Origin: CAYYKK01 sp046351395 | GTDB lineage: Bacteria > Myxococcota_A > Polyangia > Polyangiales > Polyangiaceae | Reading direction: 5' to 3' | Assembly: GCA_046351395.1 (NCBI GenBank) | Contig: JAXLYP010000027.1 | Coordinates: forward strand, 62,001-126,000 | Length of the DNA: 64,000 nt | Shown here: piece after piece, positions 10,557 through 20,000 of the stretch | Numbering within the stretch: the first letter of the stretch is position 1 | Layout of the letters: every line of letters starts with the position of its first letter | Program-made: the position numbers and the translations under genes | Notes under the pieces: generated by a model | What the model saw: the letters and a program-made list of their open reading frames with translations, nothing else | What the model was told of the DNA's origin: nothing | The model's database searches: none

Positions 10557-11524
10557 GGTGAACTCGTGCCGCCCGAGCCATGCGGCTCCGGTGCGAAGGT
10601 GGAGGCCGGGGCCAGGCTGGGTGTTTCTGCGTGTCGCTTGCGGTCGTGCCGGCGGAGCCGGACGAGGAGGATGGTCACGGCGAGGACGGTGATCCCAGCG
10701 CCGAGCTTCATGATGTTCATGACGGCGGGCACGTACTTGCCGTGCTTCGCGTCGTAGGTGAAGCAGTAAAGGAGGACGCTCTTGATCGGGGAGTGCCAGG
10801 TCTCTTTGTCCGCGTCGACGATCGCCCGATCCACCTCGCCGGGCGCGAACTCGATGCCCGTGAGGGCCTGGCTGAGCTTGCCCTTCGGGGTCACGACGAA
10901 GATCCCCGATGCGTGCGCGTACTGCTGCGTCTCCTCCACCCATTTGTAGCGGAAGCCCACGGCGTCCGCGATCCGCCGGACCTGATCCTCCTTGCCCGTC
11001 GCGAACTCGAACCACGCGACATCGGACTCGGCGGGCGGTAGATCGGCGACGTAGTTGGAGCGCTTGTCCCGCGCGACGCGCGTCGTGTCCTTGGGGTCGA
11101 AGCTGACGACGAGGACGCGATAGTCGGCGCCCGGGCGCTTGACCATCCCACGGATGGCCTTCGTCATCCCGTTCAGGACCATCGAGCAGAGCATCGGGCA
11201 GCGGTAATACGCGAGGACCAGGATCAGCGGTTTGTCCGCGTCCATGTACTCGCCGAGGATGAACGACCGGCCGTCCGAGCCGATGAGCTCGGCGTCGCGC
11301 GGAAGCTCGGCGCCCGGCTTGTCCTCGATGCCGACCTCTTCGAGCTCCGTCGGCAACTGATTGAAGCTCTGATCCTGAGGGAGCGGCCGCGGGGCCACGC
11401 CCTGTGCGAGCGCGTCCCGCCCGAGCACCCCCAGCGCGAACGCCAACGCGACGACGCACGCGCGCGACCACGCGGCGGTGGCCGCGTGCTTCGTGCGATC
11501 AGAGCGTCGTCGGTAGAACGTCAT
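10553..11524 (-). CDS. SCO1/SenC-family copper chaperone for the CuA site, with C-terminal membrane helix
   Basis: A 323-aa protein with an N-terminal signal or anchor (about residues 20-41), a thioredoxin-fold SCO domain with the copper-binding CxxxC (RCPMLC) and the downstream ligand histidine (QQYAHASGIF), and a further hydrophobic helix near residues 275-292 followed by a short tail. The C-terminal helix is extra compared with classical Sco1. It delivers copper to the CuA site of CtaC, the next gene, with which it overlaps by ATGA. The ATG at 11524 lies right beside a five-copy 15-bp repeat, and no strong Shine-Dalgarno precedes it. Confidence 0.9.
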   Translation of the reverse strand: MTFYRRRSDRTKHAATAAWSRACVVALAFALGVLGRDALAQGVAPRPLPQDQSFNQLPTELEEVGIEDKPGAELPRDAELIGSDGRSFILGEYMDADKPLILVLAYYRCPMLCSMVLNGMTKAIRGMVKRPGADYRVLVVSFDPKDTTRVARDKRSNYVADLPPAESDVAWFEFATGKEDQVRRIADAVGFRYKWVEETQQYAHASGIFVVTPKGKLSQALTGIEFAPGEVDRAIVDADKETWHSPIKSVLLYCFTYDAKHGKYVPAVMNIMKLGAGITVLAVTILLVRLRRHDRKRHAETPSLAPASTFAPEPHGSGGTSSP

Positions 11525-11527
11525 GGC

Positions 11528-11602
11528 GCGTTGGAAAAGGCCGCGTTGGAAAAGGCCGCGTTGGAAAAGGCCGCGTTGGAAAAGGCCGCGTTGGAAAAGG
11601 CC
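11528..11602 (-). repeat. Five perfect tandem copies of a 15-bp unit in the main gap of the respiratory operon
   Basis: The + strand unit gcgttggaaaaggcc is repeated five times without mismatch (11528-11542, 11543-11557, 11558-11572, 11573-11587, 11588-11602). The array ends three bases before the SCO start codon and fills most of the 101-base gap to the OmpA-like gene, the only large gap inside an otherwise overlapping operon. The length is a multiple of three, so copy-number change would not alter a frame, but I see no gene in it. It may be a minisatellite, an mRNA stability element or a spacer that tunes SCO translation. Confidence 0.85.
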
Positions 11603-11625
11603 AAGTGGAGACGGGCTCGAGAGGG

Positions 11626-12930
11626 TCAGATGCCCGCGGGGTACGGAGAGTCGGGCTGAGCGGGCTTCGGCGGTTGCGGCTGCGGCTGCGGCTTCGGCTG
11701 CGGTTGCATCGTCGGGGGCTGCGGCTGCGGCTGCGGGTTCGGCTTCGGGTTGGGCTGCGGCGTCGGGTTGGGCGCCTGCCCCGGATCCTTCTTCTCGTCG
11801 GGCTTCGCGGGGTCCTTCTTCTCGTCGGGCTTCGCAGGATCCTCGAGCTTCGGCTTCTTCGTCACGCGGACGGCGAGCCGGCGGTTCTTCTCTTTGTTCT
11901 CCGGAGTGTCATTGGGGGCGACCGGATGCTCGGGGCCATAGCCCTCCGACTTCAGCCGCTCCTTCTTGATTCCACGCTCGACGAGCGCCTTCACGACCGC
12001 CTCGGCTCGCTCGCCCGAGATCTTCTTGTTGGTCGCGGCGTCCCCGGTGTTGTCCGTGTAGCCACCGATCTTGAGCTCGAGATCCGGGTACGCGGTGAGG
12101 ATCGCGGCGATGTCGTCGAGCTGCTCCTTCGACTCGGGCGACGGCGTCGATTTGCCGGTCTCGAACGTGACCTTGTCGAAGTTGAACCAAGTCTCCTTGT
12201 CGACCTTCGCGTCCTTGTCCTCGATGAACTTGACGAGCTGCTCCTGCGTGCTGTTCGGGTCGAAGTGGATGCGCGCTCCGCCAGGGAGCTCCTTCTCGGG
12301 ACGCGGCGGCGGCGGCGGCGGCTCGGCCGGCTTGGGCGGCGGAGGCGGTGCAGGGGCCTCCGTGTTGATCGGCCGCGCCTTGTAGTTCGCGACCACGAGC
12401 TCCTTCGCCTTGTCGACCGGGATCCTCACAATCCCCTTCTTCTCGTCGACCCACTGGTACTTCGTGAGGCGATCCTGCTCGGTCTTCTCGAGCTGCGTGC
12501 GGAGCGGCGAGACCGGGACCTCGACCTTCTCGTGGTACTCCTTGTCGAAGACGGCGGTGTAGTACTCCTTCGTCCCGACGACGACCACCACGACCGCGAT
12601 CGCGATCACGACGAACGCCGTCGTGATGAACTTCATCTTCGGCGTGTCGCGCTCCGGCGGAGGCTCCGGACCGCTGTCATCCATCGGAGGCGGCTCCGAA
12701 GCGCCGCGCTCGTCGTGACGCTCGAGCTCGGTGGGGCTCGCGCCGACGGACTCGTCCTCGTCCTCGTCCTCCGACTCGTCGCTCTCGTCTTCGGACTCTT
12801 CGTCCTCCGACTCGTCCGCTTCGTCCGACTCTTCCTCTTCGGATTCGTCGTCGGACGACTCCTCTTCGGACTCGTCCTCGTCGCGTTCCTCTTCGGCCGT
12901 GGGGCGCTTCTTCTTATCCTCGTCGCTCAT
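11626..12930 (-). CDS. OmpA-domain membrane protein with acidic cytoplasmic head, encoded within the act-cta operon
   Basis: A 434-aa protein. Residues 1-90 are extremely acidic (Asp/Glu/Ser). One membrane helix spans about residues 100-120. A periplasmic linker with a poly-proline stretch precedes an OmpA-like peptidoglycan-binding domain at about 260-370. The residues known to contact diaminopimelate are present: the aspartate in GYTDNTG and the arginine in SGERAEAV. The C-terminus has two DPAKPDEKK copies and a Pro/Gln repeat tail. Its ATG overlaps the actF stop by one base (TGATG), implying translational coupling. It is not a standard subunit of alternative complex III or caa3 oxidase. 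I infer that it tethers the respiratory assembly to the cell wall. Confidence 0.85.
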   Translation of the reverse strand: MSDEDKKKRPTAEEERDEDESEEESSDDESEEEESDEADESEDEESEDESDESEDEDEDESVGASPTELERHDERGASEPPPMDDSGPEPPPERDTPKMKFITTAFVVIAIAVVVVVVGTKEYYTAVFDKEYHEKVEVPVSPLRTQLEKTEQDRLTKYQWVDEKKGIVRIPVDKAKELVVANYKARPINTEAPAPPPPPKPAEPPPPPPRPEKELPGGARIHFDPNSTQEQLVKFIEDKDAKVDKETWFNFDKVTFETGKSTPSPESKEQLDDIAAILTAYPDLELKIGGYTDNTGDAATNKKISGERAEAVVKALVERGIKKERLKSEGYGPEHPVAPNDTPENKEKNRRLAVRVTKKPKLEDPAKPDEKKDPAKPDEKKDPGQAPNPTPQPNPKPNPQPQPQPPTMQPQPKPQPQPQPPKPAQPDSPYPAGI

Positions 12931-14141
12931 CAGAGGTTCTCCGCCTTGAGGGCTTCAGCGGTGTACGGGTCCTTCAGCGGGTACGCGGGATCGCCGAGCA
13001 CGCGGTACGAGACCCACGCCATCGCGAGACCGACCGGCGCCAACAACCCGCCGAGGTCGATCCACGAGAACGCGAACTTCGAGTGCTCTTCGCCCTTCGT
13101 GAGGTTCGGCATCACCATCCAGTACACGTCGACGACGTGCATCACGATGATGATCGCCGCGCCGAGCGCGAGGAGGTTCGTTCGCTTCGCCGTGCGCGAG
13201 AGCAGCAGGAGGAACGGGACGACGAAGTGCCCGAAGAGCAGCGAGAGGGAGACGACGTCCCAACCGCCCTGCCACCGCACCCGATAGAAGATCGTCTCCT
13301 CGGGGATGTTCGCGTAGAAAATCAGGATGAACTGGGAGAACCCGATGTACGCCCAAAAGATCACGAACCCGAAGAGGAACTTGCCGACGTCGTGCTGGTG
13401 CTCGACCGTGAGGAGGTCGCCGCCGACGTTGTGCTGGCGGTAGCGCACGACGACGATCGCGAGCACCGCGAGCGCCGTGATGATGGAGCCCGCGAAGATG
13501 TACACGCCGAAGATCGTCGAGTACCAGTGCGGGCTCAGGCTCATCACCCAGTCGAACCCAGCGAACGTGATCGACAGGCCGAGGAGGGCCGTCGCCGGCG
13601 CCGCGAACGTCTGGAGGCGCGTCGAGTGCTTCCGGTCCCCCGTGAGATCCTGATCACGCGAGTTCTTGTAGAAGAAGTGCGCCAGCGCCGCCCAAACGAG
13701 GAGGAAGACCGCCGCACGCGTGAAGAAGAAGCCCTTGTTGAGGTAGGCCGACTTCGCCTTCACCAGAGTGTCCTCGAGCGCCTCCGGCCCCATCCACTTG
13801 TTCCAGATCGTCGGCGCGAGCGCCACGAGCGGGATGAACAACGCGGGTAGCGCGGTCGCGCCCTGGCTGATCCACTCGAGCGTCCGTCGCGGTGCGACCG
13901 ACCAGCTCGACTTCGTCAGGTGCTGGATGACAACGAAGAAGAGCGCCCCGACCGAGATCGTCATCGTGACGATGAAGCCGACCAGGTAGCTGTAGCCGAA
14001 GCGCTCTTTGTTCGTGAGGAAGCCGCCCACGCCGAGCGCGACGCCGAGCGCCGCGACGACATAGCTCAACATCGCGAACCGCTTGGCGAGCGCGGGAGGC
14101 AGGAGTCCGTTGCCCTTCGGGACACGCTTCGGGGTACTCAC
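12930..14141 (-). CDS. actF: Alternative complex III, quinol-binding membrane subunit F
   Basis: A 403-aa polytopic membrane protein with about ten helices, of the ActF/NrfD-like quinol-oxidising subunit family. Segments such as HWYSTIFGVYIFAG and FWAYIGFSQFILIFYANIPEETIFY are characteristic. It pairs structurally with ActC. Its GTG start overlaps the actE stop (GTGA), which decides the start. The last residues run into the OmpA-like gene through TGATG. Confidence 0.92.
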   Translation of the reverse strand: MSTPKRVPKGNGLLPPALAKRFAMLSYVVAALGVALGVGGFLTNKERFGYSYLVGFIVTMTISVGALFFVVIQHLTKSSWSVAPRRTLEWISQGATALPALFIPLVALAPTIWNKWMGPEALEDTLVKAKSAYLNKGFFFTRAAVFLLVWAALAHFFYKNSRDQDLTGDRKHSTRLQTFAAPATALLGLSITFAGFDWVMSLSPHWYSTIFGVYIFAGSIITALAVLAIVVVRYRQHNVGGDLLTVEHQHDVGKFLFGFVIFWAYIGFSQFILIFYANIPEETIFYRVRWQGGWDVVSLSLLFGHFVVPFLLLLSRTAKRTNLLALGAAIIIVMHVVDVYWMVMPNLTKGEEHSKFAFSWIDLGGLLAPVGLAMAWVSYRVLGDPAYPLKDPYTAEALKAENL

Positions 14142-14800
14142 TTCGTCTCGCTTTCTGCGGGCTCGAACTTCTGCCCTGAGAACTTGCTCGCCGCAGCGTG
14201 CTGGCTCTGCTGGAGGACGCGGAACCACGCGACGATCGCCCAGCGATCGCGCTCCGGGATCTGCGATGCGTACGACGGCATCCGCCCCGCGCCGAGCGAG
14301 ATGGTCTGGAACACTTTGCCGTCCGGGTACTTGTCCGCCTGGAGCTCGGGCTTCTCCGCGAAGTTCGGGAGATTGCCGAACTCGTTGGGCGCGCGTTGGG
14401 ACACGAGCCCGTGGCCGGAGCCCGACTTGTCGTGGCACGGCGCGCAGTAGATGTTGAACCGCTCTTCACCGCGATCGAGGAGCTGCGCGGTCACCTCGAC
14501 CGGCATCCGGTCGAGGGGGTTCCCGGCCGTATCGACGCCCTTGTAGATCGCGTCGCTCTCCTTGAGGAACGCGTCGTCCGTGTGGAGGCGGCTCCGCCCA
14601 CGGGCGATCGAGTGCGGATCCGGCAGTCGATTCGCGCGACCGTCCGCGAACAGCTTGCTCTCCGACTGCGCGCCGCGGTGCTGCTGCCACTGCATGTCGG
14701 GGATGAGGTGGAACGGCGGCTCTTCGCTCTTACCGCCGCGGCAGCCAAAGAGCGCCGCGCCCGCGACACACGCCGTGAGTGCGATGTGGAGCTTCTTCAT
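14138..14800 (-). CDS. actE: Alternative complex III, mono-haem cytochrome c subunit E (lipoprotein)
   Basis: A 220-aa lipoprotein: signal with lipobox LFGC at residues 17-20, then the DMQWQQ region typical of ActE, and a class I cytochrome c domain with haem site CAPCH and probable axial methionine in AGRMPSYASQI. It sits on the periplasmic face and is the likely electron exit of the complex towards the cytochrome c domain of CtaC. Both ends overlap neighbours by four bases (actD ATGA, actF GTGA). Confidence 0.93.
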   Translation of the reverse strand: MKKLHIALTACVAGAALFGCRGGKSEEPPFHLIPDMQWQQHRGAQSESKLFADGRANRLPDPHSIARGRSRLHTDDAFLKESDAIYKGVDTAGNPLDRMPVEVTAQLLDRGEERFNIYCAPCHDKSGSGHGLVSQRAPNEFGNLPNFAEKPELQADKYPDGKVFQTISLGAGRMPSYASQIPERDRWAIVAWFRVLQQSQHAAASKFSGQKFEPAESETK

Positions 14801-15378
14801 GAGTACAGCTCCTCGACCTGCTGAGCGCCGAGCTTCTCGAGGAACGCGCGCGTCTTCTGCGCGTCGAACTTCGGGTCCTTCGCCTCGATGCAGAGGAAGA
14901 ACGCGTCGTCCGTCGTCCGCGTGAACGACTTGTGCGTCATCGTCGGGTGGAAGAACGTGGGGAGCTTGGAGATGACCCACAGACCGAAGAAGCAGGTCAG
15001 CGCCGAGAACAGGATGGTCAGCTCGAAGTAGATGGGGATGTAGATCTGGTAGCTGAACGGCAGCTTGCCGCTGATGTTCAGCGGATAGTCCCAGTTGCAG
15101 TAGTAGGTCAGCGCCACCGCGGTCGCGAGGCCCGTGGCTCCACCGGCCAACACGAAGAACGGGAGGCGCGTGGGCTTGAGGCCCATCGCCTTCTCGAGGC
15201 CGTGCACGGGGAACGGGGTCTGCGCGTCGAACGCCTTGTAGCCCGCGTCCCGCACCTCTTCGCACGCGTGGTAGAGCGCGGCCGGCTTCTCGAAGAAGCC
15301 CATCAGACCGTAGAGCTCACCGCGCTCGTGCGTGTCGGAGGACTCCTCCTCCTCATCGTGCTCGTGATCGTGACTCAC
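14797..15378 (-). CDS. actD: Alternative complex III, membrane subunit D (DUF3341)
   Basis: A 193-aa protein of the DUF3341/ActD family with two membrane helices (about residues 75-98 and 115-138) and cytoplasmic ends. The start MSHDHEHDEEEE is His/Glu-rich; the core begins at YGLMGFFEKPAALYHACE. It has no cofactor and is thought to help hold ActC, ActF and ActB together. ATGA overlap with actC fixes its start and ATGA overlap with actE its end. Confidence 0.92.
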   Translation of the reverse strand: MSHDHEHDEEEESSDTHERGELYGLMGFFEKPAALYHACEEVRDAGYKAFDAQTPFPVHGLEKAMGLKPTRLPFFVLAGGATGLATAVALTYYCNWDYPLNISGKLPFSYQIYIPIYFELTILFSALTCFFGLWVISKLPTFFHPTMTHKSFTRTTDDAFFLCIEAKDPKFDAQKTRAFLEKLGAQQVEELYS

Positions 15379-17036
15379 GGCCGACCTCCCTTCTTGTCCT
15401 TGCCAGCGTCGTCCGCGTCGTCGTCGTCGTCGTCGTCCGAGTCGTCGTCGTCGGAGTCCTCCGATTCGTCCGCCTCGTCGCTCGACGCTTCGTCGTCCGC
15501 GTCGTCATTGTCTGCTTCATCGTCCGCGTGGTCGTGATCGTGATCGCCGTGATCGTGGTCGTGATCGCCGTGATCGTGGTCGTGATCGCCATGATCGTGG
15601 GCGTGATCGCCGTGCTCATGGTCGCCGTGGTCGTGGGCCGGGTGCGGATCCGCAGCGGGGGTGACCGCCTTGACCTCACCGAGCGCGATGACCGGCAGGA
15701 ACTTGCAGAACAGCAGGAACATCGTGAGGAACAGGCCGAAGGTCCCGACGAAGAGCGAGATGTCCCAGATGCTCGGGTGGAAGTACGTCCAGCTCGAGGG
15801 GATGTAGTCGCGGTGGAGGCTCGTCACGATGATGACGAACCGCTCGAACCACATGCCGATGTTCACGACGATGCTGAGGACGAACATCGCCGGGATGCTC
15901 GTGCGCACCTTCTTGAACCAGAAGAGCTGCGGCAGGCCGACGTTGCAGATGACCATCGACCAGTAGGCCCACTTGTACGGGCCGAACGCGCGGTTCAGGA
16001 ACGCGTACGACTCGTACGGGTTGCCGGAGTACCACGCGATGAAGAACTCCATCGCGTACGCGTATCCAACCATGGATCCCGTCGCGAGGATGATCTTGCA
16101 CATGTTCTCGAGGTGGCGCTTAGTGATGATGTGCTCGAGCCCGAGGAGCTTTCGAGCGAGCACCATCAGCGTGATGACCATCCCGAAGCCGGAGAAGATG
16201 GCGCCGGCGACGAAGTACGGTGGGAAGATCGTCGTGTGCCAGCCGGGGATGACGCTCGTCGCGAAGTCGAACGACACGACCGTGTGCACCGAGAGCACGA
16301 GCGGCGTCGAGATGCCGGCGAAGATCAGGTACGCCTTCTCGTAGTGCAGCCACTGGCGGTGCGAGCCGCGCCAGCCGAGCGAGAGCACGCCGTACACGTA
16401 GTACGCGAGCTTCGTCTTCGCCCGATCGCGGATGGTCGCGAGGTCGGGGACCAGGCCGACGTACCAGAAGAGGACCGACACCGTCGCGTACGTCGAGACG
16501 GCGAACACGTCCCAGAGCAGGGGGCTCTTGAAGTTCGGCCACATGCTCATCTGGTTCGGGACCGGGAACACCCAGTACAGGAACCAGACGCGTCCGACGT
16601 GGAACGCGGGGTAGATGCCCGCGGCCATGACGGCGAAGATCGTCATCGCCTCCGCGGCGCGGTTGATCGCCGTCCTCCACTTCTGTCGGAACAGGAAGAG
16701 GATGGCGCTGATCAGCGTGCCTGCGTGACCGATACCGATCCAGAAGACGAACCCGGTGATGTCCCAGGCCCAGAAGACCGTGTTGTCGAGGCCCCAGACG
16801 CCGACGCCCGTCGACACGAGCTTCACGAGCGAGGCGACCATCACGAGGAGGATGCTCGCCGCTGCGATGAGGCCGATCGTCCACTTCGGCGTGGGCTTCG
16901 CCTCGACGATCTTGGAGACGTCGTCGCTGAGGCCGTGGAAATCTCGGTTACCGAGGACGAGCGTCGCCCGCGTGCCCGGCGTGTCGCCCGGGACGATCGG
17001 CTCGCCCTTGCCCGCTGTCAGGGCTGAGCTGGTCAT
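15375..17036 (-). CDS. actC: Alternative complex III, NrfD-like quinol-binding subunit C with His/Asp-rich tail
   Basis: A 553-aa membrane protein with about ten helices (residues ~55-465) of the NrfD/PsrC family, the quinol-oxidising and putative proton-pathway subunit. Unlike ordinary ActC, the last ~90 residues form a soluble tail. This starts with HGDHDHD repeats (about residues 468-505) and continues as a nearly pure Asp/Glu/Ser stretch ending in KDKKGGRP. The tail could bind Cu, Zn or Ni; that is inference. It overlaps actB and actD by ATGA at each end. Confidence 0.94.
   Translation of the reverse strand: MTSSALTAGKGEPIVPGDTPGTRATLVLGNRDFHGLSDDVSKIVEAKPTPKWTIGLIAAASILLVMVASLVKLVSTGVGVWGLDNTVFWAWDITGFVFWIGIGHAGTLISAILFLFRQKWRTAINRAAEAMTIFAVMAAGIYPAFHVGRVWFLYWVFPVPNQMSMWPNFKSPLLWDVFAVSTYATVSVLFWYVGLVPDLATIRDRAKTKLAYYVYGVLSLGWRGSHRQWLHYEKAYLIFAGISTPLVLSVHTVVSFDFATSVIPGWHTTIFPPYFVAGAIFSGFGMVITLMVLARKLLGLEHIITKRHLENMCKIILATGSMVGYAYAMEFFIAWYSGNPYESYAFLNRAFGPYKWAYWSMVICNVGLPQLFWFKKVRTSIPAMFVLSIVVNIGMWFERFVIIVTSLHRDYIPSSWTYFHPSIWDISLFVGTFGLFLTMFLLFCKFLPVIALGEVKAVTPAADPHPAHDHGDHEHGDHAHDHGDHDHDHGDHDHDHGDHDHDHADDEADNDDADDEASSDEADESEDSDDDDSDDDDDDDADDAGKDKKGGRP
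15541..15624 (-). repeat. In-frame 21-bp coding repeat (His/Asp tail of actC)
   Basis: Four consecutive 21-bp units with 0-3 differences from the + strand form tgatcgccgtgatcgtggtcg (15541-15561, 15562-15582, 15583-15603, 15604-15624). They encode repeats of HGDHDHD in the ActC tail. Because the unit is a multiple of three, copy number can vary without breaking the gene. The opposite strand reads as long runs of Val/Ile and is not a gene. Confidence 0.75.
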
Positions 17037-20000
17037 GGCTTCTTCTCCGGACCCTTGTGGGAATCGGTGCTGCGAGGCTCGCTCTTGTCCTGCTTCTCAC
17101 CGCCATGCGACTCGGCGGCCTTCGGCTTCGGTGGCTCGAGCTCCTCGTTCGGGTTCCGGATCTTCGCGAGGTAGTTCACGCGCGGTCGCACGTTGATCTC
17201 CTCGAGCATCTGGAACTTGCGGCTGTACGCGGCGGTCTGTGCCACGGCCGACGCGGGATCGTTGAGATCGCCGAACGTGATCGCGCCCGTCGGGCACGCC
17301 TGCTGGCACGCGCTGAGGAGCTCGTCGCGCACGTACTTCACGCGCGCCTTCTCCCGAGCCTTGTCGTCCACGTCCTTCAGGTTGTCGCTGAAGCGCTTCG
17401 ACGCGATCTTCGCCTCTTGGACGCGCTGGACGCAGAACGAACACTTCTCCATGACGCCGCGAGAGCGGACGGTCACGTCCGGGTTCAGCTGGAGCTTCAG
17501 CGTCTCCGGGATCGACTTCGTGTAGTGGAAGAAGTTGAACCGGCGGACCTTGAACGGGCAGTTGTTGCCGCAGTACTTCGTCCCGATGCACCGGTTGTAG
17601 GTCATCTCGTTGATGCCCTCCGGGCTGTGCGTCGTCGCCGCGACGGGGCAGACCTGCTCGCACGGCGCGTTCTCGCAGTGCTGGCAGAGCATCGGCATGA
17701 TGGCGACGTGGACCTCGTCCTCGCTCTCGCTCGGACCGCCCTCCTTCTCCTTGCCCGCGAAGTACCGGTCGATGCGGATCCAGTGCATCTCGCGTGACTT
17801 GTGCACCCCCTCCGCGCCCACGACGGAGATGTTGTTCTCCGCGACGCACGCCGTGAGGCACGCCGTGCAGCCCGTGCACGTCGTGAGGTCGATCGTCATC
17901 CCCCACTGGTGCCCGACCTTGTAGTTCCACGGCATCTCCTCGCCGTAGATGTTCTCGATGTCGTGCTTCTCCTCGGCCGGGATGACGAGGTCCTTCGCGT
18001 AGCTCGGGTCCTCCTTGTACTCCTTGACCGTCTGCTCGCGGATCAGCGGGCGGCCCTCCATCATGAAGTGGCCTTGAGTCACGGCGAGGGTCACCGCGCC
18101 GCTCGCCTTCGTGACCGAGCCCGTCGCGATGTCCCACGTCGCGCCCTTGCGGATCGGGCCGACGTCCACGCCGACGCCCTTGCACACGCTACCCGCGAAC
18201 TTGCGGCCCTGACCGACATACACGGTGCAGGACTCGTCCGCGTGGCCGTACGTCACCGCGACGGGCAGCTCTACCGACGCGTCCCCGACCTGCACTTTCA
18301 CCAGGTCGCCGTCGACGACGCCGAGCTTCTTCGCGGTCGCCGCGGAGAGGGCGGCGACGTTCGTCCACGTGGTCTTGTGGATCGGATCGGGGGTCTCCTG
18401 GAGCCACCCGTTGTTCGCATATCGCCCGTCGTACGCGTGCGCGCACGGCGCGAACACGATCTCGAAGCCCTCTGCCGGGGCCTGGGCGAAGCTCGTCGCG
18501 ATGTTGGTCTTGTTGAGCACCGGGATGGTGTCCCACCCCGGCGGCGACGCCTGGACGACGCCCTCGAAGAGAGCTCGGCGCCAGCGCTTCTCGAGATCGA
18601 ACGCCGCTGGAGCGGCAGGTGCCCCCTCCCCGTTCACCGCGGCCGGCAGCGGGGAGACCGGGGTCACCATGCGATCGATCGTGCGGCGCGTGAGCTCGTA
18701 GGCGCCGAGCACCCCGCCCACCAACCGGTGGAGGATCTCCGCGTCCGTCTTGCCGTCGTACATCGGCGAGATGAGCGGCTGCGTGATGGCGATCGTGCCG
18801 TCCTCGCTGACCGCGTCGCCCCACGTCTCGAGCTCGTGCGCCCGCGGGATGTGCCACGTCGCGAGCGCGCTCGTCTCGTCCACGTGCGAGGAGAGGTGGA
18901 TGGTGGTCTTCACCTTCCCCATCACCTCCGCGAAGTTCAGATCCGCGGGCGCGGTGAACACGGGGTTCCCGCCGAGGATTACGAGCGTGGAGATCTGTCC
19001 TGCGCGCGCCGCGTCGCAGAGCTTCTTGAGCGCGTTGTTCGTCTCCTCGGTCTTGTCGAAGGAGCGCTTGTACGCGACGGCGTTGCTGCCGAGCGCGTGG
19101 TTGATCGCCATCCCGAGCGCGTGCGCCGGGGGGAACTGACGGCGCCCCACGACGACGAGGCCGCCGGCGCGGGCGCTCGCGAGATCCTTCGCGGCCGCTG
19201 CGACCCACTTCTTCTCCGCCTCGGTGAGCTGCCCCGCCGCGCCGAGCTGGGCGTCGATGGGGACGTTGAGCTTCGCGAGCTCCGCCGCGAGCGCGCGCAT
19301 CAAGATCGTCATCCGGCGCGCTTGCGTGCGGAGCCGGTGATCGCACGCGTTGCTCGTGATCGTCGGGCACGGCTCCGCGACGTACACGCGGCTCATGTTG
19401 CCCTTCTCGACGCTCCGGTTCTTCGCGAACCCCGCGGCGGCCTTGAGCGGGCTCCCCTCGTGCCCGAGGAAGTCTGCGTCGAACGAGACGATGACGCTCG
19501 CCTTGCCCACGTCGAGCACGGTGTCGAGCATCTCCGCGGCCTGCGGATCGTCGTTGAACGCGAGCTTCGAGGCGACGCGCGCGTTCGCGCGCCCGAACGG
19601 CTCGTGCTTGACGAGCGGCAGGAACTCCGCCTCCGCGCCCGTGCCCTTGAGGGGCGCCGCGGGGAGGGCGGACGCGAGCTCGAGCAGCGCATGGAGCGTC
19701 GTGAACGAGCGGTGCTCGCCGACGAGGATCGCGACGCCCTTGCCCTTGTTCGCGAGGATCTCCTTCGAGACCTGCGAGAGCGCGGCCATCGCCTCGTCCA
19801 TCGACACCTCGACGCCGGCCTTGCGCGGGCTCTTGCTGCGGTCCGGGTCGTACAGGTTGAGGACGTGCCCCTGGATGAAGCTGCTCGTGGCTCCGCGCGG
19901 AGTCTCGGGGTGCTTCGGGTTGCCCTCGATCTTCGTGGGGCGCCCGTCGTTGCTCTCGACGACGAGGCCGATCGCGGTGCCGTAGAACGGCATGCTCGTC

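Noticed and set aside
11528..11602. Possible CRISPR array
   Set aside because: Units are contiguous with no spacers and only 15 bp long; no cas genes are present.
11523..11969. + strand frame with repeated RWKRP peptide over the 15-bp repeats
   Set aside because: It merely translates the repeat and then runs through the antisense of the OmpA-like gene; it has no support as a protein.
15528..17027. Long + strand frame beginning with runs of Val and Ile, opposite actC
   Set aside because: The hydrophobic run is the complement of the His/Asp repeats of ActC. The remainder is Arg/Glu/Asp-rich shadow sequence.
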